Positions 34,101-42,971 of a stretch of 64,000 nt of DNA are shown here, in pieces (position 1 is the stretch's first letter; each line of letters starts with the position of its first letter). Source of the DNA: Chimonanthus salicifolius (taxonomy: Eukaryota > Streptophyta > Magnoliopsida > Laurales > Calycanthaceae); NCBI GenBank assembly GCA_013350335.1, contig CM023538.1, positions 47,858,201 through 47,922,200 of the forward strand, in the 5' to 3' direction. Position numbers and translations under genes: made by a program. The notes under the pieces were generated by a model. The model was not told the DNA's origin and made no database searches. It saw only the letters and a list, made by a program, of their open reading frames with translations.

Positions 34101-36379
34101 CCTACCATCATCATGTGGCATATACCAAAAGCAAAATAATTTAGTCTACTCTAGACAACCGTGTACCTATCTGTGTTAGACATATGGCATGCTATGTAAT
34201 TTTTCATACCACCAGTAATGAACACAATACTAGATCCATCCTATTGAAACAATGATTGTGTTACTGAGCAGAGGATTCTCTCGATCTGTTCAATGCCGTA
34301 AAATTGACAGTCTAGATTAATAAAAGAATTACCCAATAATTAATCTGGAGCATCCTTTTGGTAGTCACCATTTGGCTAACCAAAGAGACTGAAGTATCAA
34401 CTCAATTAAGTGATCTTAACAAACTAAATGTAGCTTAAAGGATAGGCAACGATACAAAAAAAGTAGCAACAATTGTATAAATGAGATCATCCAGTTAATG
34501 TGGTCCTGTTTATTAATCGACAAAGTGGTTTGCTAAATGATTATCCAAACGTAAAAATGTAACTTATGGCACCTAGTCCATTAGACCAATTCCAATAAGT
34601 AGGATGTCCACATATGTACTATTCAAGTAAGAAGCATAATTTTAGATGGGATATGACTTTATTGAGAAATGAAGATGGAAAATATCATTGTAGTATCTAC
34701 AGACTCTTACAGTTGAAAAGCACTAAAATTGATTTAGAACTTCAGTAAATCCTATATGCCGCCCTCTGCACTATATCTGCCAGAACTATTGCTAAATTGC
34801 AAAGTCTGCACTCTTGTTGTCGTTTTTGTGGACAACAAAGCCAAATTAAAAGTTGAGATTTTCACATGTTCTATCCCAAATCATGTCAATCAGAGCTTTC
34901 TTGGATCATGAGCAGATATATCCCATCTATTTGAAGTTAGTGCTCGTAATTGGACATGGAAAATTGTGTTCAATGGCTGATTACACATTTAAATATCTAC
35001 ATAACCCAGACGTACAGCATTTGTAGTTGCAAAAATAAACACTGATCAACTCTTCCAAAGGCTTTTACCTAACCACAAATTCATGAGATACATAAATTTC
35101 TAACTTATAGAGTAAATCAATCCACATCAGCAAAATGCTCAAGACTAACAAACATAATAAAATGCAAGAAATGTTGGAGAATTTGGAGAGTAGTGTGAAA
35201 CATATGAACTTTTATTTATTTATTTTATAATGGAGAACTCCAAATCCCCCACCTCTCCCCGAGTTATATATGAACTTTTAATTGAAGACCTTTTTTTTCA
35301 ATGCGACAAGCTACGTAAGTCGAGGTCCTCCTTTGGTCCTTCAGACAGTGATTGCCCCCTACAACTCGGAGTTGGTGTCTGCAATTGTAGCAAGTCTAAC
35401 TCTATGATACAATAGGCCCAAACTTATAGTCTAATAATTGCATGGCAGTTTATAATAAAGCGTTGAATGCCACAAATGACCGCCCAAAAAAATTTCAAAA
35501 CATGGTAGCAAAAATAAGAGAAAATGGTTTTGAAAACAATAAAATCGTACCAAATTCTCTAATCCTTTGCCTAAGTGCCCCTCCATAAACTCCCAAAAGG
35601 TCCTTGGAAAGGGTCATACCCTTAAATGAAAGGTCACTTCTCAAAATGACAATTCTTAGGAGAAATTTTGAAATAATTTTATTTCAATCAATATTTTGAA
35701 AATACCAACATGAAATTGGAATACAATCAGTCAATGGCATTTACATCGTAAAAAAAAAAAAAAAAAGACATAAATTACAAGTTTGACATATCACACCGGT
35801 AATCAATCATACCAACAATAAAAAGATGCTAATGCCAAATAGAATTCCAATCCAATCAAGAAAAACCAAATGAGAATCAAATCAGAGAGAAGATGCACAA
35901 ACCTGAGAGAGCAGAGCTTCAGCTTCGGAGAAATTTCCCTTCTCCAACTCCCCCTCCCCTTTCCTCCTCAGCGCGAGTGCAGCGAGATTCTTCGAAGGAT
36001 CTGTATTTCCACCACAGAGGCCAGCAACGACCTCAGCAGCTCGAGCGGCAGTGCCGCAGTGGCTGATGTAGAAGGCGTTGGGCAAGACGACGAGGTTGGG
36101 GCCGGCGCCGCATCTGCCAAGGCATCCACAGGAGTTGATGGAAACAGTGGGTGGGGCGAGAGAGGAGAGAGTGTCAAGGGTTTGTCGGGAGCCCAATCTG
36201 CTGCAGCTCCTGTTGACGCAAACTCTAATTTCTAACTCTGCCTTGACGACAAACAGAAAATGGAGTTTGGAAGATGAGAAGTGTGGAGAGGCAGGTAAGG
36301 GCATTTTACAAGGAAGAGGTGCCACAAGTGCGAGTACTGAGCCGAAAGAGTAGCTCGCTGCGGCTCCCGCTCCGACCAT
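11267..36379 (-). CDS. Thioredoxin-like [2Fe-2S] / TPR protein, probably plastid-targeted (five exons)
   Basis: Minus-strand gene assembled from exons 36379–35903, 33248–33199, 32662–32575, 14934–14818 and 11320–11267 (stop TAA). All junctions are GT–AG on the minus strand and the phases agree: 477+50+88+117+54 = 786 bp, 261 aa. Residues 1–50 are Ala/Ser-rich with few acidic residues, suiting a transit peptide. Residues 51–122 form a thioredoxin-like [2Fe-2S] domain: C54-x4-C59 and C86-x3-C90 within the SCGCLGRCGAGPN motif are the expected cluster ligands, as in NuoE-type ferredoxins. Residues 134–255 contain TPR-like helices (GNFSEAEALLSQAIDLEPSG; GNHSEALEDAKEAARIAPKY; NEFDAAENAYSYALSLDPS). 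The likely role is electron transfer or Fe-S-linked assembly in the chloroplast, with TPRs binding a partner; this is inferred from the domains. No premature stop or frameshift is seen. Introns are 2654, 536, 17640 and 3497 bp. Confidence 0.88.
12230..13540. other. Unclassified moderately GC-rich block in intron 4
   Basis: This block is less AT-rich than its surroundings and has a CTATAAATTC box near 13340 and long-LTR-like composition. I found no termini, target duplication or protein homology. It may be an LTR or solo LTR of an unrecognised family. Confidence 0.25.
13329..13480. repeat. Tandem duplication, ~82-bp period
   Basis: GCTTGAAAGGCTATAAATTC at about 13331 and GCTTGAAAGGCTAAATTC at about 13413 begin two copies. 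Each continues through AATGTTGTAAGCACA and GTGAAGTTAATTTG. The copies have diverged modestly, including a small deletion in the second. Confidence 0.75.
14130..14700 (-). mobile_element. LINE reverse-transcriptase fragment
   Basis: Minus-strand frames encode LINE reverse-transcriptase blocks in order: SLIGSMYKLVAAVLASRL, then DEFVEERQILDGILI, KDYNHVNWYFVDYLFG, GDPPSPFIFTTVAEGFSS, and finally the active-site block LQFADDTLLFM (14146–14199 region). The blocks are in different frames with stops between them, so this is a decayed fragment. It lies in intron 4 of the [2Fe-2S]/TPR gene, in the same orientation as the gene. The endonuclease domain, RNase H region and 3' tail are absent. Confidence 0.85.
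14818..14934 (-). CDS. [2Fe-2S]/TPR gene, exon 4
   Basis: A 117-bp (39-codon) exon between a CTGTCACAG acceptor and a GTTTGATT donor. It encodes AYIHQGDAFLAMNEFDAAEN followed by AYSYALSLDPSIRRSKSFK, a canonical last TPR. It continues exon 3 (..APKYPQ | AYIHQGDAF..) exactly as expected for consecutive TPRs, which is the main evidence that exons 17.6 kb apart belong together. Confidence 0.88.
14935..15900. other. Intron DNA without recognisable elements
   Basis: Ordinary AT-rich intron sequence next to exon 4, ending in a (T)n-rich and (GA)n tract (15930–15950). No repeat boundary or coding signal seen. Confidence 0.5.
15940..17830 (+). mobile_element. LINE ORF1-like region (RRM type), decayed
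   Basis: Plus-strand frames encode an RNA-recognition-motif segment at 16190–16330: residues TTRNWLQGFFKQLGTVKDVF and KGRVFGFVRM correspond to the RNP2/RNP1 regions. Further on come a conserved LINE ORF1 block (LSFQGWSERIFQAFGSELGT, about 16710–16770) and a late block VGVHFLNEDRAEAILQ (about 17710–17760). Several frameshifts and stops break it. This is the ORF1 of a plant L1-type element; no reverse transcriptase follows. The right edge abuts an oppositely oriented copia fragment near 17.83–17.92 kb. Confidence 0.7.
17834..19260 (-). mobile_element. Truncated Ty1/copia pol: integrase core to partial reverse transcriptase
   Basis: Read on the minus strand, the order is integrase core (YFVTFIDYY, then IQILYSDNRGEYLS and FLQDHGIESQLSYP), the integrase C-terminal GYSP/TGKTCHLF region, then reverse transcriptase (MEEELAALEKNNTWEMVPLP, YKSRLVAKGFTKIYEVDYQE, KNAFLHNDLQEGVYMFPPPG). 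The first Asp of the QLDVKNAF block is replaced, several frameshifts occur, and the YVDD box, RNase H, gag, protease and both LTRs are absent. It is a dead fragment cut at both ends, lying in intron 3 in the gene's orientation. Confidence 0.88.
19310..20625 (+). repeat. Uncharacterised LTR-like repeat hosting the SIRE-like element
   Basis: This block has a CTATAAATAGAGGTG promoter-like box at about 19930 and a short array of self-complementary motifs (CTCGATCGGTCGA, CTCGACCGATCAAG, CAACTGGTCGAACC) at 20240–20350. The sequence continues after the nested element at 28955, because the GATAC target duplication joins the two sides. I infer an older retrotransposon LTR split by the later insertion. 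Its own ends were not resolved. Confidence 0.4.
20631..22144 (+). repeat. 5' LTR of the SIRE-like element
   Basis: 1514 bp, TG...CA ended. It carries a TATA-like CCTATTTAAACTCC (about 21510) and more than ten copies of short motifs around CGACCCATCGT between 20970 and 21470. Compared with the 3' LTR, it lacks about 200 bp near its end, replaced by a poly(C) plus (CT)n tract at 22062–22110. By eye the first 250 bases differ from the 3' LTR at roughly one position in ten, so the insertion is not recent. Confidence 0.9.
22062..22110. repeat. Poly(C)/(CT)n microsatellite in the 5' LTR
   Basis: A run of about 14 C, then CTC and some 14 CT units. In the 3' LTR the matching position is only CCCCCCTCTAGAG. 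The tract has therefore expanded from that short seed, together with loss of the preceding LTR segment. Confidence 0.9.
22147..22158 (+). other. Primer-binding site (initiator tRNA-Met)
   Basis: TTGTATCAGAGC follows the 5' LTR by two bases. It differs at one base from TGGTATCAGAGC, the common plant copia primer-binding site complementary to the 3' end of initiator methionine tRNA. Minus-strand DNA synthesis would start here. Confidence 0.85.
22490..23440 (+). pseudogene. Gag of the SIRE-like element (coiled coil + CCHC knuckle)
   Basis: Plus-strand frames encode an acidic Ser/Glu stretch (HDQEESSSEEEDDDLQESYN), a long heptad-rich coiled coil with LHKMKTENVKLSSQLHSEN and LKLKEVGKCLGDENLKLGS, a KSGVGLSKD block, then the zinc knuckle CFYCGLTGHFKQEC at 23034–23075 (C-x2-C-x4-H-x4-C) and a basic tail. 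In-frame stops at about 22747 and 22855, and frameshifts after 23210, make it a pseudogene. Such Gag forms the virus-like particle and binds the RNA. The order of features fits copia elements of the SIRE group. Confidence 0.8.
23450..24078. other. Interior of the SIRE-like element, non-coding
   Basis: No pol domain is seen. Near 23915–23985 it carries the same CGAC..ATCG-type motifs as the LTRs (GGCGACACATCGCC, GGCGACCAATCGG, GATGTATCGTC). The original interior resumes after the nested element at 25111. Confidence 0.5.
24088..25101. mobile_element. Mutator-like non-autonomous element with 9-bp target duplication
   Basis: Identical 9-bp flanks ATGTGGGCT lie at 24079–24087 and 25102–25110. The ends are inverted: ATGAAGCACGGATAC at the left and the complement of GTATAGGTGCTTCTTAGC at the right. 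Subterminal DNA is rich in GGATACG / CGTATCC inverted repeats over about 150 bp on each side. A 9-bp duplication and long inverted ends are the mark of the Mutator superfamily. The centre (24340–24600) repeats CCTCTTTCTCTCTTTCG and GTTGCTCACA blocks, has no transposase, and may include captured host leader DNA. The exact outer base of each end is ambiguous by two or three bases. Confidence 0.75.
25111..27250. other. Interior of the SIRE-like element, 3' part, non-coding
   Basis: About 2.1 kb of AT-rich DNA with many ATTGGTATAT and TCATTCCATAT-like short repeats and no pol-like frame. It occupies the place where integrase and reverse transcriptase would lie in an autonomous element. Confidence 0.55.
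27251..27265 (+). other. Polypurine tract
   Basis: GACAAAGGGGGAGAT immediately precedes the TGTTAG start of the 3' LTR. This purine-rich primer for plus-strand synthesis is typical of plant copia elements. Confidence 0.85.
27266..28949 (+). repeat. 3' LTR of the SIRE-like element
   Basis: 1684 bp, starting TGTTAGTGCC and ending GGGAACTTTCA, followed by GATAC. It retains the terminal segment that the 5' LTR lost (about 28690–28910, including CATCGAGTGTTGTGG and the CCTATTCACCCCCC block). The motif array is at about 27600–28120. Confidence 0.9.
28955..30121 (+). repeat. Uncharacterised repeat with a 432-bp tandem duplication
   Basis: This continues the repeat interrupted at 20626. From 29254 a 432-bp unit starting CATTAGGGTGTTTACTG is followed by a second copy from 29686 to about 30121. 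Shared landmarks include TTATTTACTTTATGCTTTAA, CACCATGTCT.GGTGTTATT, TTCACTTGAAAGCTTTTATT and CACTCACCAGTTAAC. Each unit also has an internal near-repeat of ACACC...CGGTGTTATTTT. Copies have diverged by scattered changes. No protein is encoded. Confidence 0.7.
30122..31140. other. Intron DNA without recognised features
   Basis: No coding domain or bounded repeat found in this part of intron 3. Confidence 0.45.
31150..32165 (-). mobile_element. LINE 3' part: zinc-knuckle and RNase H-like region
   Basis: On the minus strand, 32129–31830 encodes LCCTLCGYMEEDVDYLCAGH, which matches the Cys-rich zf-RVT region downstream of plant LINE reverse transcriptases. Then 31749–31498 encodes the RNase H domain start (IWSPLSSGVYKFNVDGAERG, followed by IGGVLRDFNGV). 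Frameshifts break the later RNase H part. This is an L1-type 3' fragment in the orientation of the host gene, about 0.4 kb from exon 3. Confidence 0.82.
32171..32207. repeat. GGTG microsatellite
   Basis: About eight GGTG/GGGT units, interrupted by GTTG, at the right edge of the LINE fragment. Confidence 0.85.
32575..32662 (-). CDS. [2Fe-2S]/TPR gene, exon 3
   Basis: An 88-bp exon between a CTACTCAG acceptor and a GTAACAC donor. It encodes a TPR helix pair, SAARLTLGNHSEALEDAKEA followed by ARIAPKYPQ. The donor opens the 17.6-kb intron. Confidence 0.88.
33199..33248 (-). CDS. [2Fe-2S]/TPR gene, exon 2
   Basis: A 50-bp exon after a TTGCAG acceptor encodes AIDLEPSGGLHIIHKC and two bases of an Arg codon, then the donor GTTTGTAG. 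It completes the second helix of the first TPR and matches the frame of exons 1 and 3. Confidence 0.85.
33249..35902 (-). other. Intron 1 of the [2Fe-2S]/TPR gene
   Basis: 2654 bp between the donor GTTTGTGC and the acceptor TTGCAG. I see no transposon termini; it appears to be ordinary intron DNA with a poly(A) run at 35750–35766. Confidence 0.6.
35903..36379 (-). CDS. [2Fe-2S]/TPR gene, exon 1
   Basis: Starts at the ATG at 36379 and ends in frame before the donor GTTTGTGC. It encodes the putative transit peptide, the whole [2Fe-2S] thioredoxin-like domain and the start of the first TPR (GEGELEKGNFSEAEALLSQ). The exon is noticeably GC-richer than the surrounding introns, as is usual for first exons of plant genes. 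Confidence 0.9.
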
Positions 36380-37252
36380 CTCATCTTCTCATCAACTGGA
36401 TAAGAGGCATTCAGCAATCTTCGCTTTCTACTGAAAAAAAATAGAGCAATCTTTAAGCACGTAGCTGCGAGCAGGTTCACGTATTTCGGAATATTAAATG
36501 TCATCGGTAATATCTTAGATATTTTCAAATGGAGATCGAGAATATTGTGAAATTTTTAAATATTTGAGTTTTTATTAGAATATTAACAGAAAATCTCACA
36601 ATATTAGGGATGACAACAGGCGGATCCAGGCCGAGCCATCTATCTTCGGCCCGAGCTCAAGCAACTCATGGAAGCCCAAGCTGAGCTGGATGCGAGACTT
36701 TGAAAGATATCATCAAGTCTGATCCTCAATGACGCCGACCAGATGTCCCAACCCATCAAATCTCGTCAGCACGAGTAAAAAAAAACGCTCGAGACATCTG
36801 GCTCAAGTTTTTATATTCGAGATATCTCAACTGATATGAGATGTATCAATCATATGAATAAGATTTTGGCTGATATGATCGAGATCTCATTGATATCGAT
36901 CGATACGATCGAGATTTGTATTAAAAAAATAGTGAGAGAAAAAATTGTCCAATATCGACAAGATATCAGCAGACGCGGAGATCTTGGGTCCACCATTTTT
37001 TGGACTCTTTCTCCCTAATAGTTATTATTTTAGAGAGTTTCTCTAATATATTATGATTTATTTATATAATGTGATATTTTTAAAAGTATGCAAAACTTCA
37101 TTTTATTATAAAATCATGTCTTAGATGAAAAAAACACTGACATGGTTCTTAGGATTATTGAATCCATTTTTTAACCATATTTTTCTTACTCTGTATTTGT
37201 GATAATCTGTTTTATTAGTTGTTTCTCTATCATGAGTCTGATCTGATATGTT
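36380..37252. other. Upstream DNA of the [2Fe-2S]/TPR gene with repeat debris
   Basis: The promoter should lie in the first few hundred bases; no unambiguous TATA box is seen. At 36605–36700 the TAGGGATGACAAC / GGCGGATCC / GGCCGAGCC sequence resembles the dispersed repeat of 1–58. At 36830–36970 a GATATCGATCGAT-rich block resembles 8065–8260. Confidence 0.4.
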
Positions 37253-37450
37253 TATTTCTCTATATCTCAAATTAGTTGTCTAGAATGGATTTTGGAATTG
37301 CTTTAAAATAGTTGTCTCATTTATATAGGAGTAGTATAAAGTGTGTTAAAAATACATGAGATCAGATAGAGTGATAGTCTTATATAAAGAGTTGCTTAAA
37401 AAATACAAATCTTTCAAATGAGAAAACTAAAATAGAAGAGAGAATATTAT
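37253..37450. mobile_element. Stowaway-like MITE (older copy)
   Basis: Homologous along its length to the MITE at 63080–63270: TCTCAAATTAGTTGTC, TTTTGGAATTG, ATAAAGTGTGTT, ATGAGATCA, TATATAAAGAGTT and the inverted end AACTAAAATAGAAGAGAGAA. The ends are inverted repeats flanked by TA. It has no coding capacity. Confidence 0.65.
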
Positions 37451-38340
37451 AGATTGAAATGAAATATAATAACTAAATATAACTTTTGGTATCCAAGACT
37501 TCCTCTCCTCTTTTCAAGCTTTATATATTTTGTATGCATTGCAACTCTTCATCTTCCTCGTCAAAACTATTTGTCTATATTTTGAGTGCTCTTTTTTTCC
37601 TCTTAGCATTTCCTTTATCTATGTATACAATTTACTCCTTCAATAGATAGTACTGATAACTTACAATTGGACTTCTTTGATTTCTACGTTTTCAGCACGA
37701 GGGCTCGCACTTAGGTTATAAGCAACTGTTTACTCATGTACTATTACTATTAGAATAAATATACAGTAATGATTTTTGCACCCTTATTTTCTCTCATAGT
37801 GCATTTCTTTAAAATGAATTTTTAAATTTGTTCTTATTTATCTCTTCCTCTTTTCAAAAAATAAAGACAACTTTGAAAATTCTTTTTAAAGGAGTGCATC
37901 ATGGAAGTGTAAAAATCACTACCCCATAAAGATATAGGATGATCTTTTTAATATTTAAAGAAAAAGTTATAAGAAGCAAACTCAATAAATTATCATCTAC
38001 AAAATAAAACTTTAATAGAATACAAGTCCAACCATGAACTTGTCTGTATTGAACTTCAAAAATAATAAATTCTCAAAAAACTATTTCTCTAATTAAACTA
38101 AATTAAAATAAATCAATGAAGTATATTTAATTATTAACAAAGAATACTTATTTTTATTCCTCAATGCTCTCTTGGAACCAACCAAACTAAGCTTTGAAAG
38201 AAATCTATGAGAAAGAAACGGTCTCTTTAAGATTATCCTTTTATATGGATTTGAATAAAAGTCTTTCAAGATTTCACAAACAAAATAACAAAAATCAACT
38301 CTATTCAACTCCAACTTTATTTTAACCTTAAGACTTCCAC
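37451..38340. other. AT-rich intergenic DNA
   Basis: No feature that I can support. Confidence 0.45.
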
Positions 38341-38349
38341 TAGTAGTTA

Positions 38350-39420
38350 TGAGGTATCTTGATGTAGCCTATGTCACGTCTTATTAGACTTGGTTTACCT
38401 CAATTAGCATTGATAATTGAGGGATTTTATTTGAGAATTTATTTTGTAATTATTTCTCATTCCATTTATTCTTTTGTAACTTATATACATTTCTATCTTT
38501 TGTATCATCTTTATTAATACAACACCTTGGGTCTCTCTTCAATTCAGAGGAAGACATACAAATCCATTGTGTCCATTTTCACATGTATCAGCCAGGGAAA
38601 AGATTTTCTTTTTCAAACTCCTTTTCCCTCATCTAGAAACAACGTTGTTCTTCTCTCTCAGCAACTAACCCAGGAGTTTTCAGTCCTCCACGCCTTGCTG
38701 GTTCTATCCTTGTCAACTGCAACGCTGCTCTTTTGCTCTGCGTGTGATTTCAGACGACGCTCGCTGTTCAGTCCAACCGTCTCTTCAGCACTTGTTGGCC
38801 AGCCACCATTTCGTGCCTTTGTTTTTCAGATCTGCTATTCAGATCTCCTTCCCACAACAGACATCTTCTTGCTTCAGATCCGGACACCCAACACAGTTTT
38901 TTTTTTTTCAGACATGTTGCCCCGATAGCAGGCGCAGCCCCTGCAGCATTCGTTGGACTCACACAGGGTCTCCGTCGACCCTTCTCCTCGGAAGAAACCC
39001 AACTGTTGCTGCCTCTACAACGCCGACACTGTCCTCTGCCACATGTTCGCCTATTCGTCGGACGGCCGTTTGTATTCGCTACTGTTCTCACGTCGTTCTG
39101 CTGCCCACCTCCGCAGCACCCCAGCCCTCTTTCTATGTTTCAAAGGTGTTGGATCTGCTCTCAGATCTATTTATGAGGATGCTTTCTCAGGCTGATTCGC
39201 TGCCCCCAGGCTGACCCTGTTTCTGCATACGAACACCTCAGTAGTCCCTCCTTCTTCATCTCTGCTTGCCGGAGAACCCAACCCGACCTGATGTCTCTGT
39301 TACCGTCGCTAATAACAACATCTATCATTAGATTTGCAGTCCCTCTTTCCGTAGAAATCGATTACACAAACCAACAAGAGGAGAAAAGAAGCCATGACGG
39401 TGGTGATGTTGAGTAGGTAG
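38350..39420 (+). mobile_element. Possible small non-autonomous LTR retrotransposon remnant
   Basis: Sequence 38350–38582 reads like a short LTR end: a polyadenylation-rich TTTGTATCATCTTTATTAAT tract, GGGTCTCTCTTCAATTC, then CACA before TGTATCAGCC, a decayed initiator-tRNA primer site. The following 800 bp are C/T-rich leader-like DNA with no gag or pol. No matching second LTR or target duplication was found, so this stays tentative. Confidence 0.3.
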
Positions 39421-39429
39421 GAGACGTCT

Positions 39430-41595
39430 CCTTCCCTTCCAAGTTGTTTAACCCTATAAATCTTACATTTTTATCCCTATTATTAGCTAGTTAGCTCTTA
39501 CCTTTATATATAATATAATGATGCATTTAATGTAGTTTCTTAGTTCTGTAGATAAAAATGGACAATTTAGAAAAACCATATTAATTCAGCAGATAATTGC
39601 AAGATTGGAGTTTTAAAGTGAAGACCTAGGATTTATATAATTATTTCATGCCATTTTTAGGATTTTTATGTAAATTAATTAATCTGGATCCAGTTATGAG
39701 AGTCTAGATTAATTAATAATTTTTAGATTTTAAGTGGCTGAATAATTATTTAATTCTAGATGATAGAAGCTGCAATTTCAAGTCATTGGGGCCAGAGAAT
39801 CATTCAAATAGGTCAAGTTAAGTTTCAATGGGCAGGCTACATATAAGTCTATGCGCATTTTGCAGTTAAGTCAGGCCAGTGTGCAAGGTCAGTCCTACTA
39901 AGGCCCAAGCTCTCAAATCCAATTCCAATGGGCCTAAGTTGAGGTCCAGATCCAAGCCCAGAGTCTAATGCTCCATGGTCCATAAACCATAGCCCATATC
40001 CATTTACACAATGTCAGTTCCAATACCTAAACCTTGACCATCTTTCATGCGCACTCAATATCTACCCTTCATCCTCCATCCTTCATATCTTTCATGCATT
40101 ATTAGTAAACCCTAGAAGCCTCCATATAATCTAGACCATTCATACATCCATCACTAGGTCTAGGTCATTCATTATAATCATAAACCTTTTAAACTTGGAA
40201 TAATATTCATCCATGCATCACCTATTAATTCATGCACTCATTTCGTGCATTGATTATTTTAGCCATTAGATATAAGTCATCCAATCTCATCCATTCATTC
40301 ATCTCTTAGAAACCCTAGAGCCTCCACATGCATCCACCACATACATACATTATCTTAGATTTAGGTCATGCATTTCAATATTCATCTAAGATCAACCTTT
40401 GAATACAAACCCTCCATCAATCATCATTCCTTTCCTATGTTTAATTTTACCCAATTAAGCTTAGAACCATTAGATCTTAACCCCATTTAATCTTAGCCAT
40501 CCAATCACCAAACCCTATGTGTGAAACAACTTGAGGTACAAGCTAGCCTCCATTCAACCTTGCCACATCATTCAATCCAATCTCCATAGCTCATGCACGA
40601 TTTTTGCATAAAAAATACTCCATGCATTTTAACCCATTTTCCACCTACATTCATTCATGACACATCACCTCCTCATCATATTCAAGCCCACACGATTTTT
40701 GCAATCTTTCACCCAATTCATGCGCATACACATAGTCAACTCTCCATATCACTTCAATTCATCGCCGCCATCCATTCATCCCATCTTCAAATCTTAGCCA
40801 TTCATTTTGCATCAACCCAAAACCCTAAACACACCCCAAAATCGTGTAGCCCTTTATTTTTGTAACGCCCTGCCCTTTTCACTTACACAAATCAGAGTAT
40901 ATATATATATATATAAGTGAGAAAGAGTGGGCCGTCACGACGCGAGTCAAGTCTGAGATTCCAAAACCCGACTCTTGACTGGCCACTATTACTTGTGCGT
41001 GGACTAAGTCCATTAAAACATTTAAACACGCCTATCTCATTGGTTGCGGAATAATTTATATGAATAAGATGTTATTCATTCTCTTGTCATCATTAGGTAA
41101 GGAAAGCCAATCACCATAAAATTCCAATAAAACTTAAAGATTATCAAACCATAGCAAATAAGTTCTAAGGTGTCCCAAATAGTCTAAATTATTACAACCC
41201 AAAATGCAAGTCCTCTGAATACATCGTTGAAATCAAAACTAATTAATTTAAAGCTAAACCTTCCCAAGCTCCTACGCTTGGCTCCCTTCCGGTCCTACGT
41301 CATTTTCCTTAGCATTTCCTGTTCCATCATCTATAAGGTAGAAGTAGGGTATTAGTCAACATGCCCAGTAGGTATTCCAAATAGGGTTAAGGTACATAAT
41401 GGAGTAATATTAGAATATCATAAATCAAGGGTTTATACATCATTAATCGCATATTTGTAAAAACATCTTTTAAGTAATAAAATAATGCATGATGTCCATA
41501 TCATAGTCATGCTAATATAAGTGTTTGTCATGGGTGTCAATGCCAAATGAAATCCCACCAATGTCCATATCCAATCACATCATAAATCAATTAAT
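39430..41595. other. Intergenic LTR-like debris
   Basis: This block holds GGCCCAA-rich DNA (39800–39970), a CATTCATCCA-rich tract (40020–40860) and a TGTAACGCCC start at 40863 of the type found at the left end of gypsy chromovirus LTRs, plus a TA microsatellite at 40898–40913. It is probably part of the gypsy element whose gag follows, rearranged, but LTR pairs were not resolved. Confidence 0.35.
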
Positions 41596-41599
41596 GGTT

Positions 41600-42169
41600 T
41601 CCTTGGCCAATTATGTTCACAGTGTTTGAGGCAGCAACCACCAGGGCATTGTATACCCATCCACAAATTAACCTGGATTACCGATGGAGTGTGGACTGCT
41701 CCCTCTGGAAAGTAATGATCCAGAAACATCCCAGCGAACTGGTCCCAAGTCATCTCTGTTATATCCGCCGCTGGAGTGTGCGCTTGCTAATGTTCTATGA
41801 CCTTCCACCATTTGCCTGCATCGTTTACCAGTTGTGAGGTAGTTAGTAGTATTCGGTCCTCTTCATTGGTGATCTTAAGTAGCTTCATAATCTTCGTGAT
41901 ATTCTCAATCCAATTCTCTGCTCCGGCGGGTCCCTTATTCCCTTTGAAATAAGGGGGACGCTGCTGCTGGAAATCTCTGACCATTGTTCGATCCTAGGAT
42001 TCATTGGAAGTAGTGCCTCCATTGCCGTTCTGGTATTGCTGTAGAATGGAGGTGACTACTGCCTGTACTAGACTCTGCAGGTCGGGAGGTACCACAGGAA
42101 TATTCACGCTGTTCTCTCCGTCTTCCTGATTTGGGTTCTGTCGGGTATTTCTTCTTCGTGGAAGCATTT
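41600..42169 (-). pseudogene. Ty3/gypsy gag fragment
   Basis: A minus-strand frame starts MLPRRRNTRQNPNQEDGE at 42169, meets one TAG near 41997, and continues FQQQRPPYFKGNKGPAGAEN, WIENITKIMKLLKITNEEDR, NDAGKWWKVIEH. After a second stop it goes on with EMTWDQFAGMFLDHYFPEG. This is the retrotransposon gag domain (PF03732-type: the WW and F..HYFP landmarks are visible). No zinc knuckle or pol follows. It is inactive and unrelated by position to the gypsy pol at 53 kb, which lies on the other strand. Confidence 0.8.
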
Positions 42170-42971
42170 TCCTAAGTCATCAAAACATTGGTTGATTTAG
42201 TTTTCTCATACGGACTTGTGTTCAAATACTTTGAAGTTACATTTGATCAAATAATCTTAGGGAGGGGAAAGTTTTGTGTAGTTCACCTACATATCACTTT
42301 GTGATCCTTACTTAGGGAAATTGCCTAAGTATCATATAGTGTTCCTTATTTTGGGGAAAACATGTAATGTTTCTTGTTTAGGGGAGGGACGTCCTATTTC
42401 GCTATGTTTAATAAATCTACAATTTATAATATAATAGATAATTATAGAGATCAAAGGTGGGAATGGAGAGATCAAAGGTGAGAGTACCACGTTGGTCTAC
42501 TTTGTCTCCACCCCTATTTTTATAATATAATAGATAATTATAGAGTAAGTTTCACATCTCCCTTATTCGAAACATGAAAAAAATTATTTAATTAATTTTT
42601 TTTTTGAAAAAAAAAATCATGATTCAGTTTTTCCAATCATGGAAATCAACTAAACCCTAACCCTTTTATTATTCGAATTGAGAAAGGATTGGGTTTCTCT
42701 GATGTTGCAAGAACAAGATCCAAATGAGGCTTATGGTAAGCAAAGGCTAATGTAAAGGCCCAACGGCTAAACATGTTCCATGCCCTAAATCCTTGGCAAA
42801 TTCATACATCAAACGTATGATAAAGTGTAACACAAATAGAGCTACAAAATTCAATAGATAAACACATCTATAAAATGTAGCATAAACTCCTTGGCAACGT
42901 TGAAATGGTAATACATACACTCATAAAGTGGAATCAATTTTTAAAGTAGCGATCTACAACTGAAAACAATT
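42170..42971. other. Intergenic DNA with a 98-bp-spaced direct repeat
   Basis: TATAATATAATAGATAATTA occurs at about 42425 and again at about 42522, with AGATCAAAGGTG also doubled between them. This looks like a local duplication. Nothing else is recognised. Confidence 0.5.

Noticed and set aside
35870..36235. Plus-strand gene opposite exon 1 of the [2Fe-2S]/TPR gene
   Set aside because: It is the complement of a GC-rich exon; the minus strand has the recognisable Cys motifs and correct splicing.
38527..39214. Secreted or membrane protein gene
   Set aside because: Two overlapping frames are both open because the DNA is C/T-rich and low in stops. It follows an LTR-like end and has no homology that I recognise.
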